Source of the DNA: Escherichia marmotae
GTDB taxonomy: Bacteria > Pseudomonadota > Gammaproteobacteria > Enterobacterales > Enterobacteriaceae
NCBI RefSeq assembly: GCF_002900365.1
Contig: NZ_CP025979.1
Span: 3,100,001-3,164,000, forward strand
Reading direction: 5' to 3'
DNA length: 64,000 nt
The notes beneath the pieces are model-generated. The model ran no database searches, was not told the DNA's origin, and saw only the letters and a program-made list of their open reading frames with translations. Shown here one piece after another: positions 24,325 to 32,438 of the stretch (its first letter is position 1; the number at the start of each line of letters is the position of its first letter). The position numbers were made by a program, and so were the translations under genes.

Positions 24325-25734
24325 ATGTCCGCTGAACACGTACTGACGATGCTGAACGAGCACGAAGTGAAGTTTGTTGATTTGCGCTTCACCGACACCA
24401 AAGGTAAAGAACAGCACGTCACTATCCCTGCTCATCAGGTGAATGCTGAATTCTTCGAAGAAGGCAAAATGTTTGACGGCTCCTCGATTGGCGGCTGGAA
24501 AGGCATTAACGAATCCGACATGGTGCTGATGCCAGACGCATCCACCGCAGTGATTGACCCGTTCTTCGCGGACTCTACCCTGATTATCCGTTGCGATATC
24601 CTCGAACCAGGCACTCTGCAAGGCTATGACCGTGACCCTCGCTCTATTGCTAAGCGCGCTGAAGATTACCTGCGTTCCACTGGCATTGCCGACACTGTAC
24701 TGTTCGGGCCAGAGCCAGAATTCTTCCTGTTCGATGATATTCGTTTCGGCTCTTCTATCTCCGGTTCTCACGTCGCTATCGACGATATCGAAGGCGCATG
24801 GAACTCTTCCACCCAATATGAAGGTGGTAACAAAGGTCACCGTCCTGCAGTGAAAGGCGGTTACTTCCCGGTTCCGCCGGTAGACTCTGCTCAGGACATC
24901 CGTTCTGAAATGTGTCTGGTAATGGAACAGATGGGCCTGGTGGTTGAAGCACATCACCACGAAGTGGCAACCGCAGGTCAGAACGAAGTGGCAACCCGCT
25001 TCAATACCATGACCAAAAAAGCCGACGAAATTCAGATCTACAAATATGTCGTCCACAACGTGGCGCATCGTTTCGGTAAAACGGCGACCTTTATGCCGAA
25101 ACCGATGTTCGGTGATAACGGCTCCGGTATGCACTGCCACATGTCACTGTCTAAAAACGGCGTCAACCTGTTCGCGGGCGACAAATACGCTGGTCTGTCT
25201 GAGCAGGCGTTGTACTACATTGGCGGTGTAATCAAACACGCGAAAGCGATTAACGCGCTGGCAAACCCGACCACCAACTCTTACAAGCGACTGGTTCCGG
25301 GCTACGAAGCACCGGTAATGCTGGCTTACTCTGCGCGTAACCGGTCTGCATCTATCCGTATTCCGGTGGTATCTTCTCCGAAAGCGCGTCGTATCGAAGT
25401 GCGTTTCCCGGACCCGGCAGCTAACCCGTACCTGTGCTTTGCTGCCCTGCTGATGGCGGGTCTGGATGGCATCAAGAACAAGATCCACCCGGGCGAAGCA
25501 ATGGACAAAAACCTGTATGACCTGCCGCCAGAAGAAGCGAAAGAGATCCCGCAGGTTGCAGGCTCTCTGGAAGAAGCACTGAACGAGCTGGATCTGGACC
25601 GCGAATTCCTGAAAGCCGGTGGCGTGTTCACTGATGAAGCGATCGATGCGTACATCGCTCTGCGTCGCGAAGAAGATGACCGCGTACGTATGACTCCGCA
25701 CCCGGTAGAGTTTGAGCTGTATTACAGCGTCTAA
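24325..25734 (+). CDS. glnA: glutamine synthetase (type I, adenylylated)
   Basis: 469 residues, full length. Makes glutamine from glutamate, ammonia and ATP as a dodecamer. Visible signatures: FDGSSIGGW (N-terminal glutamine-synthetase motif), [16 protein letters not shown] (ATP/ammonium region), NRSASIRIP (active-site Arg). [12 protein letters not shown] carries the adenylylation tyrosine (about residue 398) used by GlnE. An AGGAG site precedes the ATG. First gene of glnALG; expression is set by NtrC at 24104-24241. Confidence 0.99.
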
Positions 25735-25751
25735 TAGTTGAAGTAGTCATA

Positions 25752-25775
25752 CCCGGCGCACAAACGCCGGGGTTT
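25752..25775 (+). terminator. glnA attenuating terminator
   Basis: GC-rich stem CCCGGCG / CGCCGGG with loop CACAAA followed by TTTT, 17 bp after the glnA stop. It reduces read-through from glnA into glnLG. Confidence 0.8.
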
Positions 25776-25794
25776 TAGTTGCCGTGGAAATTTC

Positions 25795-25819
25795 AGCCCA
25801 TCTCTGCATGGGCTTTTTT
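25795..25819 (+). terminator. second hairpin terminator after glnA (3' end of GlnZ-type RNA)
   Basis: Stem AGCCCA / TGGGCT followed by a six-T tract. In E. coli the glnA 3' UTR is processed to the small RNA GlnZ, whose 3' end would be this hairpin. The RNA itself is known from the literature, not shown by this sequence. Confidence 0.75.
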
Positions 25820-25869
25820 CTCCGTAACTTCTCTGATGCTTCGCGCTTTTTATCCGTAAAAAGCTATAA

Positions 25870-25886
25870 TGCACTAAAATGGTGCA
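25870..25886 (+). promoter_or_regulatory. NtrC site at the glnL promoter
   Basis: TGCACTAAAATGGTGCA, a near-perfect NtrC dyad, 22 bp upstream of the glnL ATG. It overlaps the glnL promoter and is the site where NtrC represses its own synthesis. Confidence 0.9.
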
Positions 25887-25907
25887 ACCTGTTCAGGAGA
25901 CTGCTTT

Positions 25908-26957
25908 ATGGCAACAGGCACGCAGCCCGATGCTGGGCAGATCCTCAACTCTCTGATTAACAGTATTTTGTTAATTGACGACAACCTGGCGATCCATTAC
26001 GCCAACCCCGCCGCGCAACAACTGCTCGCCCAAAGTTCCCGTAAATTGTTTGGTACGCCGTTACCGGAACTGTTGAGCTACTTCTCGCTAAATATCGGTC
26101 TGATGCAAGAAAGTCTGGAGGCGGGGCAAGGTTTTACCGATAACGAAGTGACGCTGGTGATTGACGGGCGCTCGCATATTCTTTCTGTGACGGCCCAGCG
26201 TATGCCGGACGGCATGATCCTGCTGGAGATGACACCGATGGATAACCAGCGTCGCTTAAGCCAGGAACAGCTACAGCACGCCCAGCAAGTTGCTGCCCGC
26301 GATTTGGTCCGCGGCCTGGCACATGAGATCAAAAATCCACTTGGCGGCTTACGAGGTGCGGCGCAGTTACTCAGCAAAGCGTTGCCCGATCCGTCTCTGC
26401 TGGAATATACCAAAGTGATTATCGAGCAGGCGGACAGACTGCGAAATCTGGTCGACCGTCTGTTGGGGCCGCAACTACCAGGCACACACGTCACCGAAAG
26501 CATTCACAAAGTGGCAGAGCGCGTGGTGACGCTGGTGTCGATGGAATTACCGAACAATGTACGGTTGATTCGTGATTACGACCCCAGCCTGCCAGAACTG
26601 GCGCACGATCCGGATCAGATTGAGCAAGTACTGCTGAATATTGTGCGCAATGCGTTACAAGCGCTGGGGCCGGAGGGCGGTGAAATTATTCTGCGTACCC
26701 GCACCGCGTTTCAACTGACCTTGCATGGCGAACGCTATCGGCTGGCAGCACGAATTGATGTGGAAGATAACGGGCCTGGTATTCCGCCCCATTTGCAGGA
26801 TACGCTGTTTTATCCGATGGTCAGCGGTCGCGAAGGCGGCACCGGGCTTGGTTTATCCATCGCCCGTAACTTGATTGATCAGCATTCAGGCAAAATTGAA
26901 TTTACCAGTTGGCCGGGTCATACCGAGTTCTCGGTTTACCTGCCTATCAGGAAATAA
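25908..26957 (+). CDS. glnL: NtrB nitrogen sensor histidine kinase
   Basis: 349 residues, cytoplasmic. N-terminal PAS domain (about 15-120), H-box LAHEIKNPLGG (phosphorylated His139) and catalytic ATP-binding N (NIVRNALQAL), G1 (DNGPGIP) and G2 (GGTGLGLSI) boxes. NtrB phosphorylates NtrC when nitrogen is scarce and, with PII, dephosphorylates it when nitrogen is plentiful. glnG follows 11 bp downstream. Confidence 0.98.
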   Translation: MATGTQPDAGQILNSLINSILLIDDNLAIHYANPAAQQLLAQSSRKLFGTPLPELLSYFSLNIGLMQESLEAGQGFTDNEVTLVIDGRSHILSVTAQRMPDGMILLEMTPMDNQRRLSQEQLQHAQQVAARDLVRGLAHEIKNPLGGLRGAAQLLSKALPDPSLLEYTKVIIEQADRLRNLVDRLLGPQLPGTHVTESIHKVAERVVTLVSMELPNNVRLIRDYDPSLPELAHDPDQIEQVLLNIVRNALQALGPEGGEIILRTRTAFQLTLHGERYRLAARIDVEDNGPGIPPHLQDTLFYPMVSGREGGTGLGLSIARNLIDQHSGKIEFTSWPGHTEFSVYLPIRK

Positions 26958-26968
26958 AGGTGACGTTT

Positions 26969-28378
26969 ATGCAACGAGGGATAGTCTGGGTAGTCGATGA
27001 CGATAGTTCCATCCGTTGGGTGCTTGAACGTGCGCTCGCTGGAGCGGGTTTAACCTGCACGGCATTTGAGAACGGTGCCGAAGTGCTGGAGGCGCTGGCA
27101 AGCAAAACGCCGGATGTACTGCTTTCAGATATCCGTATGCCCGGAATGGACGGGCTGGCGTTGCTCAAGCAAATTAAACAGCGTCATCCGATGCTTCCGG
27201 TCATCATTATGACCGCACATTCCGATCTGGATGCCGCCGTTAGCGCCTATCAACAAGGGGCGTTTGATTATCTGCCCAAACCGTTTGATATCGACGAAGC
27301 CGTGGCGCTGGTTGAGCGAGCCATCAGCCATTACCAGGAACAGCAGCAACCGCGCAATATTCAGCTTAACGGACCAACAACCGATATTATTGGCGAAGCG
27401 CCTGCCATGCAGGATGTGTTCCGTATTATTGGCCGTCTCTCACGTTCTTCTATTAGCGTGTTGATCAATGGCGAATCCGGCACAGGTAAAGAGCTGGTCG
27501 CTCATGCCCTGCATCGCCATAGCCCGCGCGCCAAAGCGCCGTTTATCGCGCTGAATATGGCGGCTATCCCGAAAGATTTGATCGAATCAGAACTGTTTGG
27601 TCACGAGAAAGGCGCGTTTACCGGTGCCAATACCGTTCGTCAGGGCCGTTTTGAACAGGCCGATGGGGGCACGTTATTCCTTGATGAAATTGGCGATATG
27701 CCGCTGGATGTGCAGACACGGTTACTGCGCGTGCTGGCAGACGGTCAGTTTTACCGCGTTGGCGGCTATGCACCGGTGAAAGTGGATGTGCGTATTATCG
27801 CTGCGACTCACCAGAACCTGGAACTGCGTGTGCAGGAAGGCAAGTTCCGTGAGGATCTGTTCCACCGCCTGAACGTTATCCGTGTTCATCTGCCGCCACT
27901 GCGCGAGCGTCGGGAGGATATTCCCCGTCTGGCACGTCATTTTCTGCAAGTTGCCGCGCGTGAGCTGGGTGTAGAAGCGAAGTTACTGCACCCGGAGACA
28001 GAAGCCGCCCTGACGCGTCTTGCATGGCCGGGGAACGTGCGTCAGCTAGAAAATACCTGCCGCTGGCTAACGGTGATGGCCGCCGGACAGGAAGTGTTGA
28101 TTCAGGATTTGCCTGGCGAACTGTTTGAATCAACCGTAGCGGAAAGCCCTTCCACAATGCAGCCGGACAGTTGGGCAACGCTGTTAGCGCAATGGGCTGA
28201 TCGGGCGCTGCGTTCCGGTCATCAAAACTTACTTTCTGAAGCGCAACCTGAGCTGGAGCGGACATTGCTGACCACCGCGTTGCGACATACGCAGGGGCAT
28301 AAACAAGAAGCGGCGAGACTGCTTGGTTGGGGACGTAACACACTGACACGTAAGTTAAAAGAGTTGGGAATGGAGTGA
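26969..28378 (+). CDS. glnG: NtrC nitrogen response regulator
   Basis: 469 residues from the ATG at 26969 (MQRGIVWVVDDD). Receiver domain with phospho-acceptor D54 (LLSDIRMPGMDG). AAA+ sigma-54 activator domain with Walker A GESGTGKE, GAFTGA loop (contacts sigma-54) and Walker B GGTLFLDEIGD. C-terminal Fis-type helix-turn-helix (GHKQEAARLLGWGRNTLTRKLKE). Activates glnA and other nitrogen genes. The longer open frame starting inside glnL is not used. Confidence 0.98.
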   Translation: MQRGIVWVVDDDSSIRWVLERALAGAGLTCTAFENGAEVLEALASKTPDVLLSDIRMPGMDGLALLKQIKQRHPMLPVIIMTAHSDLDAAVSAYQQGAFDYLPKPFDIDEAVALVERAISHYQEQQQPRNIQLNGPTTDIIGEAPAMQDVFRIIGRLSRSSISVLINGESGTGKELVAHALHRHSPRAKAPFIALNMAAIPKDLIESELFGHEKGAFTGANTVRQGRFEQADGGTLFLDEIGDMPLDVQTRLLRVLADGQFYRVGGYAPVKVDVRIIAATHQNLELRVQEGKFREDLFHRLNVIRVHLPPLRERREDIPRLARHFLQVAARELGVEAKLLHPETEAALTRLAWPGNVRQLENTCRWLTVMAAGQEVLIQDLPGELFESTVAESPSTMQPDSWATLLAQWADRALRSGHQNLLSEAQPELERTLLTTALRHTQGHKQEAARLLGWGRNTLTRKLKELGME

Positions 28379-28489
28379 CTCAGGCTTGCTGTGTAAAGAT
28401 TGATTATTGAGCGCAAATTGCTGTTATTTTGCGCTTTACTGTTCCGATAAGTTCAGTATGATCTTGCCCGGAAAACGGGGAGAGTCATT

Positions 28490-28600
28490 ATGTTAGAATC
28501 AATAATTAATCTGCTATCGAGTGGCGCAGTTAGCAGCCACGCGCCGCAAACTGCCGTTGCTGCCGTGCTGTGTGCCGCGATGATTGGGCTGTTTAGCTGA
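28490..28600 (+). CDS. yshB: YshB, small membrane protein
   Basis: 36-residue ORF, starting MLESIINLLSSGAVSSH and ending in the hydrophobic stretch TAVAAVLCAAMIGLFS, preceded by GGGGAGAG. It matches YshB, an experimentally supported small protein between glnG and hemN in E. coli. A single C-terminal membrane helix is predicted. It has been tied to intracellular behaviour in Salmonella; its molecular role is unknown. Confidence 0.88.
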   Translation: MLESIINLLSSGAVSSHAPQTAVAAVLCAAMIGLFS

Positions 28601-28612
28601 AACTCGTTGTTC

Positions 28613-28691
28613 ATGCCGGATGCGGCGTGAACGCTTTATCCAGCATACAAAAACAGGTTTTGTTGGCCTGATAAGCGTAGCGCATCAGGCA
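28613..28691. repeat. REP pair (BIME)
   Basis: Two REP palindromes in opposite orientation (ATGCCGGATGCGGCGTGAAC... near 28613-28647 and ...CTGATAAGCGTAGCGCATCAGG near 28663-28691), between yshB and the convergent hemN gene. Confidence 0.8.
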
Positions 28692-28711
28692 GTTTTGTTC
28701 TCAGTCAATTG

Positions 28712-28751
28712 ATGGCGCTTTCGTTTATCACCGTTGTAAACGAAGCGCCAT
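28712..28751. terminator. long hairpin at the hemN 3' end
   Basis: Near-perfect inverted repeat (ATGGCGCTTTCGTTTA with TAAACGAAGCGCCAT, one bulged T) directly after the hemN stop, without a long T-tract. Probably protects or ends the hemN transcript. Confidence 0.55.
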
Positions 28752-28755
28752 TCAA

Positions 28756-30129
28756 CTAAATCACCCGCGAGAACTGCTGCATTCGCGCTTTCTGGCGCAA
28801 ATAAGTATCAAAGCACATGCAAATGTTGCGGATCAGCAAACGACCTTTCGCTGTCACCTGAATTCCCTTCTCATCGACATCCACCAGCCCGTCTTTTGCT
28901 AATGGGGCGAGCAGCTTGAGGTCTTCCGCAAAATAATCAGCGAAGTTTAAATCCCACTGCTGTTCAACGGGGGCGTAATCCAGACGGAAGTTGCAGATCA
29001 GCGACTTAATTACATCACGGCGAATACAGTCATCGCGCGTTAACGCAATACCGCGCCACAGCGCATTGCCTTGCTCATCTACCTGCTGATAGTAACGCTT
29101 CAGCTCTTTCTGGTTCTGCGCATAGCAATCGCCAATCATACTGATGGCAGAGACGCCCATTCCCAGCAGATCGGTATCGCCCTGGGTGGTGTAACCCTGG
29201 AAGTTGCGATGCAGCACGCCTTCACGCTGGGCCTCCGCCAGCTCATCATCCGGGCGGGCAAAGTGATCCATACCAATGAACTGATAGCCCGATTGCGTCA
29301 GGAAGGCGATGGTTTCCTGCAGGATATCCAGTTTTTGCTGCGGACTCGGCAGGTCAGCATCTTTGATTTTACGTTGAGCAGCAAAAATGGTCGGCAGATG
29401 CGCGTAGTTAAAGACGCTCAGACGATCAGGGTTCAGTTCCGCCACGCGTTTCAGGGTAAAAGCGAAACTCTCCGGCGTCTGTTTCGGCAGGCCGTAAATG
29501 AGGTCAATGTTGGTGGAGGTAAAGCCGATCTCACGCGCATGGTTAAGCAGAGCAAAGATGAACTCTTCATCCTGCTCACGGTTGACCAGACGTTGCACTT
29601 CTTTGTTGAAGTCCTGCACACCCATGCTCAGGCGGTTAAAGCCTTCGGCACGTAAATGATCGAGGACATCCAGTTCAATTTCACGCGGATCAACTTCGAT
29701 CGAGATTTCCGCATCAGTATTAAACTGGAAGTTTTCCCGCAACAGATTCATCAGACGGCTAATTTGCGCTTTGTTCAGGTACGTCGGCGTACCGCCACCC
29801 CAGTGCAACTGGCTGACTTTACGTCCGGCAAACAGTGGCGCACGATGAACGATTTCTTGCTCCAGCGCGTCCAGGTATTGGTCGGCTTTATGCTGCTGGC
29901 GAGTCACAATTTTATTGCAGCCACAGAAATAGCAAAGCTTGTGGCAGAACGGGATATGCACGTAGAGAGATAAGGGACGCTCAGGGTAGCGCGCCACGGC
30001 TTGTAAAAACGCCTGTTCACCGAAGTCTTCTGAAAACTCCAGCGCGGTCGGGTACGAGGTGTATCGTGGCCCGGAATAGTTATATTTCTGGATCAGGGCC
30101 AGGTCCCAGTCGATTTGCTGTACAGACAT
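28756..30129 (-). CDS. hemN: oxygen-independent coproporphyrinogen III dehydrogenase
   Basis: 457 residues from the ATG at 30129. Radical SAM enzyme of anaerobic haem synthesis that decarboxylates two propionates of coproporphyrinogen III. The motif HIPFCHKLCYFCGC gives the Fe-S cysteines (C62, C66, C69), then GGGTPTYL. The C-terminal HemN domain is complete. A strong AAGGAG site precedes the ATG, inside the end of the small upstream ORF at 30132-30305. Confidence 0.98.
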   Translation of the reverse strand: MSVQQIDWDLALIQKYNYSGPRYTSYPTALEFSEDFGEQAFLQAVARYPERPLSLYVHIPFCHKLCYFCGCNKIVTRQQHKADQYLDALEQEIVHRAPLFAGRKVSQLHWGGGTPTYLNKAQISRLMNLLRENFQFNTDAEISIEVDPREIELDVLDHLRAEGFNRLSMGVQDFNKEVQRLVNREQDEEFIFALLNHAREIGFTSTNIDLIYGLPKQTPESFAFTLKRVAELNPDRLSVFNYAHLPTIFAAQRKIKDADLPSPQQKLDILQETIAFLTQSGYQFIGMDHFARPDDELAEAQREGVLHRNFQGYTTQGDTDLLGMGVSAISMIGDCYAQNQKELKRYYQQVDEQGNALWRGIALTRDDCIRRDVIKSLICNFRLDYAPVEQQWDLNFADYFAEDLKLLAPLAKDGLVDVDEKGIQVTAKGRLLIRNICMCFDTYLRQKARMQQFSRVI

Positions 30130-30131
30130 GC

Positions 30132-30305
30132 TCACTCCTTCCGATGGCGTCTCTGGCGGCTACGGCGTACCGGCTGATGTCCGTTTTGGGTCATCAACCG
30201 GTTGCGCAGCCACTTTTGTCGCCGCGACAACCGCTGTAGTTTAACGAATAACCACACCAGATAACATATAACCGGAAGGGTTATCAGCAGAACGGGAAGG
30301 CCCAC
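30132..30305 (-). CDS. candidate 57-residue basic single-span membrane protein
   Basis: Unrecognised small ORF. It starts at GTG 12 nt after the yihI stop and ends with a TGA two bases before the hemN ATG. The product begins GLPVLLITLPVICYLVWLFV, a clear membrane helix, followed by an extremely basic cytoplasmic-type tail (KLQRLSRRQKWLRNR ... RRSRQRRHRKE) with no acidic residue until the last position. It fills the whole yihI-hemN gap, and the hemN ribosome site lies in its last codons, so translation would couple to hemN. No strong ribosome site is visible before the GTG. Function unknown. Confidence 0.5.
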   Translation of the reverse strand: MGLPVLLITLPVICYLVWLFVKLQRLSRRQKWLRNRLMTQNGHQPVRRSRQRRHRKE

Positions 30306-30317
30306 AGTGGCAACCCG

Positions 30318-30827
30318 TTAGTTGCCTCGCAACAGACGCATCATGTCTTCTTGCTTCTCGTCTTCTTCCTCTTCTTCATCGTCGTCATAAGAGAGGCCGA
30401 GTTTCTGCATCAGCTCATCAATTCGATCCAGTTTAGCATCAACCCAGGATTGCTCTTCGGCACTCAGGGTTTCGCCCGCTTCCAGACGTTCCAGCAGCGC
30501 ATCCAGACGCTCATCCGTTTCCAGTAACTCCAACTCCGCCTGCGGTGAAAGCATAGGTTTCTCACTCTTCGGTTTGTGCTGTTTGGTGACTTTTTCAGTC
30601 ACACCCAATGGAATAGGGGTTTTACTGCCAATGCGTGGATCTTTCGGTGCGTTCTGGCCTTTACTGCCCGATGTAGCGCTACCGCCCGCTGCACGACTGC
30701 CGGGCGCATGACCACGACGTTTTTTCTGACGCTTGCGGTCACGAGCTTCCTGATCCAGCTCTTCGCGTGTTTTTCGACGCGCTTTTGCGTGACCTTTGCT
30801 GCGTGAGTTTGAAGATGATGGTTTCAT
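30318..30827 (-). CDS. yihI: YihI, GTPase-activating protein for Der
   Basis: 169 residues from MKPSSSNSRSKGH (ATG at 30827). Very basic N-terminal half (KARRKTREELDQEARDRKRQKKRRG) and very acidic C-terminal end (YDDDEEEEEDEKQED), as in E. coli YihI. It stimulates the GTPase of Der (EngA) and so influences late 50S ribosome assembly. Upstream in-frame codons to 30890 overlap the control region and are unlikely to be translated. Confidence 0.95.
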   Translation of the reverse strand: MKPSSSNSRSKGHAKARRKTREELDQEARDRKRQKKRRGHAPGSRAAGGSATSGSKGQNAPKDPRIGSKTPIPLGVTEKVTKQHKPKSEKPMLSPQAELELLETDERLDALLERLEAGETLSAEEQSWVDAKLDRIDELMQKLGLSYDDDEEEEEDEKQEDMMRLLRGN

Positions 30828-30892
30828 AATAGTTCGTCTTTTAGCCGTTTTATTCAGTATAGATTTGCGGCGGAATCTAACAGAAAGCAAGC

Positions 30893-31137
30893 AAAGAAAA
30901 AAGGCGACAGATTACTCTGTCGCCTTTTTTCCTGACTCATAACCCTTAACGGGTCTTACAATCCTTGCAGGCCGCCAACACACCCTGTTTTTCCATTAGC
31001 CAGAACATTCCGTGTTGATTCCATTTCCGTTTAATTACGTCTCCGGACGTTTGTCTTCCTGACAATCCTCTGTCTTCGCCTCCTGGCGCTCCTGACCCTC
31101 ATCCTGAGTCATCTTCCTGTTAGCGTCCTCGCTCTAT
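30893..31137 (-). ncRNA. csrC: CsrC regulatory RNA
   Basis: About 245 nt on the minus strand between engB and yihI, the known csrC position. Read 5' to 3' it begins ATAGAGCGAGGACGC and contains many GGA motifs in loops (AGGA, CAGGA, CAGGAGGCG), each a CsrA site. It ends in a GGCGACAG/CTGTCGCC hairpin plus T-tract. It titrates the CsrA protein; transcription depends on BarA-UvrY. Confidence 0.93.
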
Positions 31138-31406
31138 GGGTGCTACTTTACGCTTCTGCACCAAACAAACAATAAACTATCATCAGTATTTACTCATTTT
31201 CAGATTATTGTATAAAACTAATCACCTGATTTCTTTGACCTATTTGACATGCATCGCAGAATTTTCTCTACGATTTCGCATAAAAATGATCGGCAATGTC
31301 TCACAAAGCATATGGTTTTTACTTACACCACTCCCCCGAAAAATCCGTCTTTTATTGTGGTTCAGGTATAATCGCCGCAACGCTTTGACTGATGGAGACG
31401 ACCGCT

Positions 31407-32039
31407 TTGACTAATTTGAATTACCAACAGACGCATTTTGTGATGAGTGCGCCTGATATTCGCCACTTACCTTCCGATACCGGAATCGAAGTGGCTTTTG
31501 CAGGCCGTTCCAACGCAGGGAAATCCAGCGCGCTGAACACGCTGACTAACCAGAAAAGCCTGGCGCGTACCTCGAAAACGCCAGGACGCACCCAGCTTAT
31601 CAACCTGTTTGAAGTGGCTGACGGCAAACGTCTGGTCGATTTGCCGGGCTATGGCTACGCAGAAGTTCCGGAAGAGATGAAGCGTAAATGGCAGCGCGCA
31701 TTAGGGGAATACCTGGAAAAACGTCAGAGCCTGCAAGGCCTGGTGGTACTGATGGATATTCGCCATCCGCTGAAAGATCTGGATCAGCAGATGATTGAGT
31801 GGGCGGTAGACAGCAATATCGCCGTGTTGGTGCTACTGACCAAAGCGGACAAACTGGCAAGCGGTGCACGTAAAGCGCAATTGAATATGGTGCGTGAAGC
31901 GGTGCTGGCGTTTAACGGTGATGTGCAGGTAGAGACATTCTCTTCTCTGAAGAAGCAAGGTGTGGATAAGCTGCGTCAGAAGCTGGATACCTGGTTTAGC
32001 GAGATGCAGCCTGTCGAAGAGGCGCAGAGCGGCGAATAA
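31407..32039 (+). CDS. engB: ribosome-biogenesis GTPase EngB (YihA/YsxC)
   Basis: 210 residues from a TTG start at 31407 (LTNLNYQQT), the accepted E. coli start; an in-frame ATG at 31392 would add five residues. Small GTPase of the TrmE-Era-EngA-EngB type: G1 GRSNAGKSS, G3 DLPGYGYA, G4 TKAD. Needed for 50S subunit maturation and cell division, and essential in E. coli. Confidence 0.96.
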   Translation: MTNLNYQQTHFVMSAPDIRHLPSDTGIEVAFAGRSNAGKSSALNTLTNQKSLARTSKTPGRTQLINLFEVADGKRLVDLPGYGYAEVPEEMKRKWQRALGEYLEKRQSLQGLVVLMDIRHPLKDLDQQMIEWAVDSNIAVLVLLTKADKLASGARKAQLNMVREAVLAFNGDVQVETFSSLKKQGVDKLRQKLDTWFSEMQPVEEAQSGE

Positions 32040-32059
32040 TTTTCTTGCCCTTGTGCTGG

Positions 32060-32157
32060 TGCCGGATGCGGTATAAACGCCTTATCCGGCCTTTAAAGTG
32101 AAGAAAATTCAATAAGTTGTTATTCACAATAAACCTGATAAGCGTAGCGAATCAGAC
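32060..32157. repeat. REP elements between engB and spf
   Basis: Two REP palindromes: GCCGGATGCGG...CTTATCCGGC near 32060-32092 and CCTGATAAGCGTAGCGAATCAG near 32133-32157, in the gap between convergent engB and spf. Confidence 0.75.
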
Positions 32158-32182
32158 AATACAGATATTTTCTTTCGTGCAA

Positions 32183-32291
32183 TAAAAAACGCCCCAGTCA
32201 TTACTGACTGGGGCGGCTAAAAAATTCAGCCAAATCCGATTACGTGAAGTAAAAGGTCTGAAAGATAGAACATCTTACCTCTGTACCCTAC
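32183..32291 (-). ncRNA. spf: Spot 42 RNA
   Basis: Exactly 109 nt on the minus strand, beginning GTAGGGTACAGAGG and ending with the GCCCCAGTCA/TGACTGGGGC hairpin and T-tract. As far as I can recall it matches E. coli Spot 42. It is an Hfq-dependent RNA repressed by CRP-cAMP that base-pairs with galK and many catabolic mRNAs. It lies between polA and engB as usual. Confidence 0.97.
32226..32273 (-). CDS. spfP: SpfP, 15-residue protein encoded in Spot 42
   Basis: ATG 18 nt into Spot 42, preceded by AGAGGTAAG, coding MFYLSDLLLHVIGFG and then TGA. This matches the small protein SpfP reported from Spot 42, which binds CRP and strengthens catabolite control. The assignment rests on exact coding match and the prior literature. 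Confidence 0.8.
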   Translation of the reverse strand: MFYLSDLLLHVIGFG

Positions 32292-32438
32292 GCGAGTAAC
32301 TTTACTCTTTTTTGTTCAGTTCAGAAAGCACTTTTTGTAATTTTTTTTCAGTTGTTGCATAGGAATTTCTAATAGTCATCACAAAATGTGGCGAGTTATG
32401 TTGCTTACTTACGAAAAAAAGGCTTGCTCAGGCGAATC

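Noticed and set aside
24286..25140. 284-codon frame antisense to glnA
   Set aside because: Mirror frame of a highly expressed, codon-biased gene; no start context or family resemblance.
28756..30129. hemN as part of the radical SAM accessory system
   Set aside because: It is the ordinary backbone coproporphyrinogen dehydrogenase between glnG and yihI; the operon at 19253 has its own HemN-like protein.
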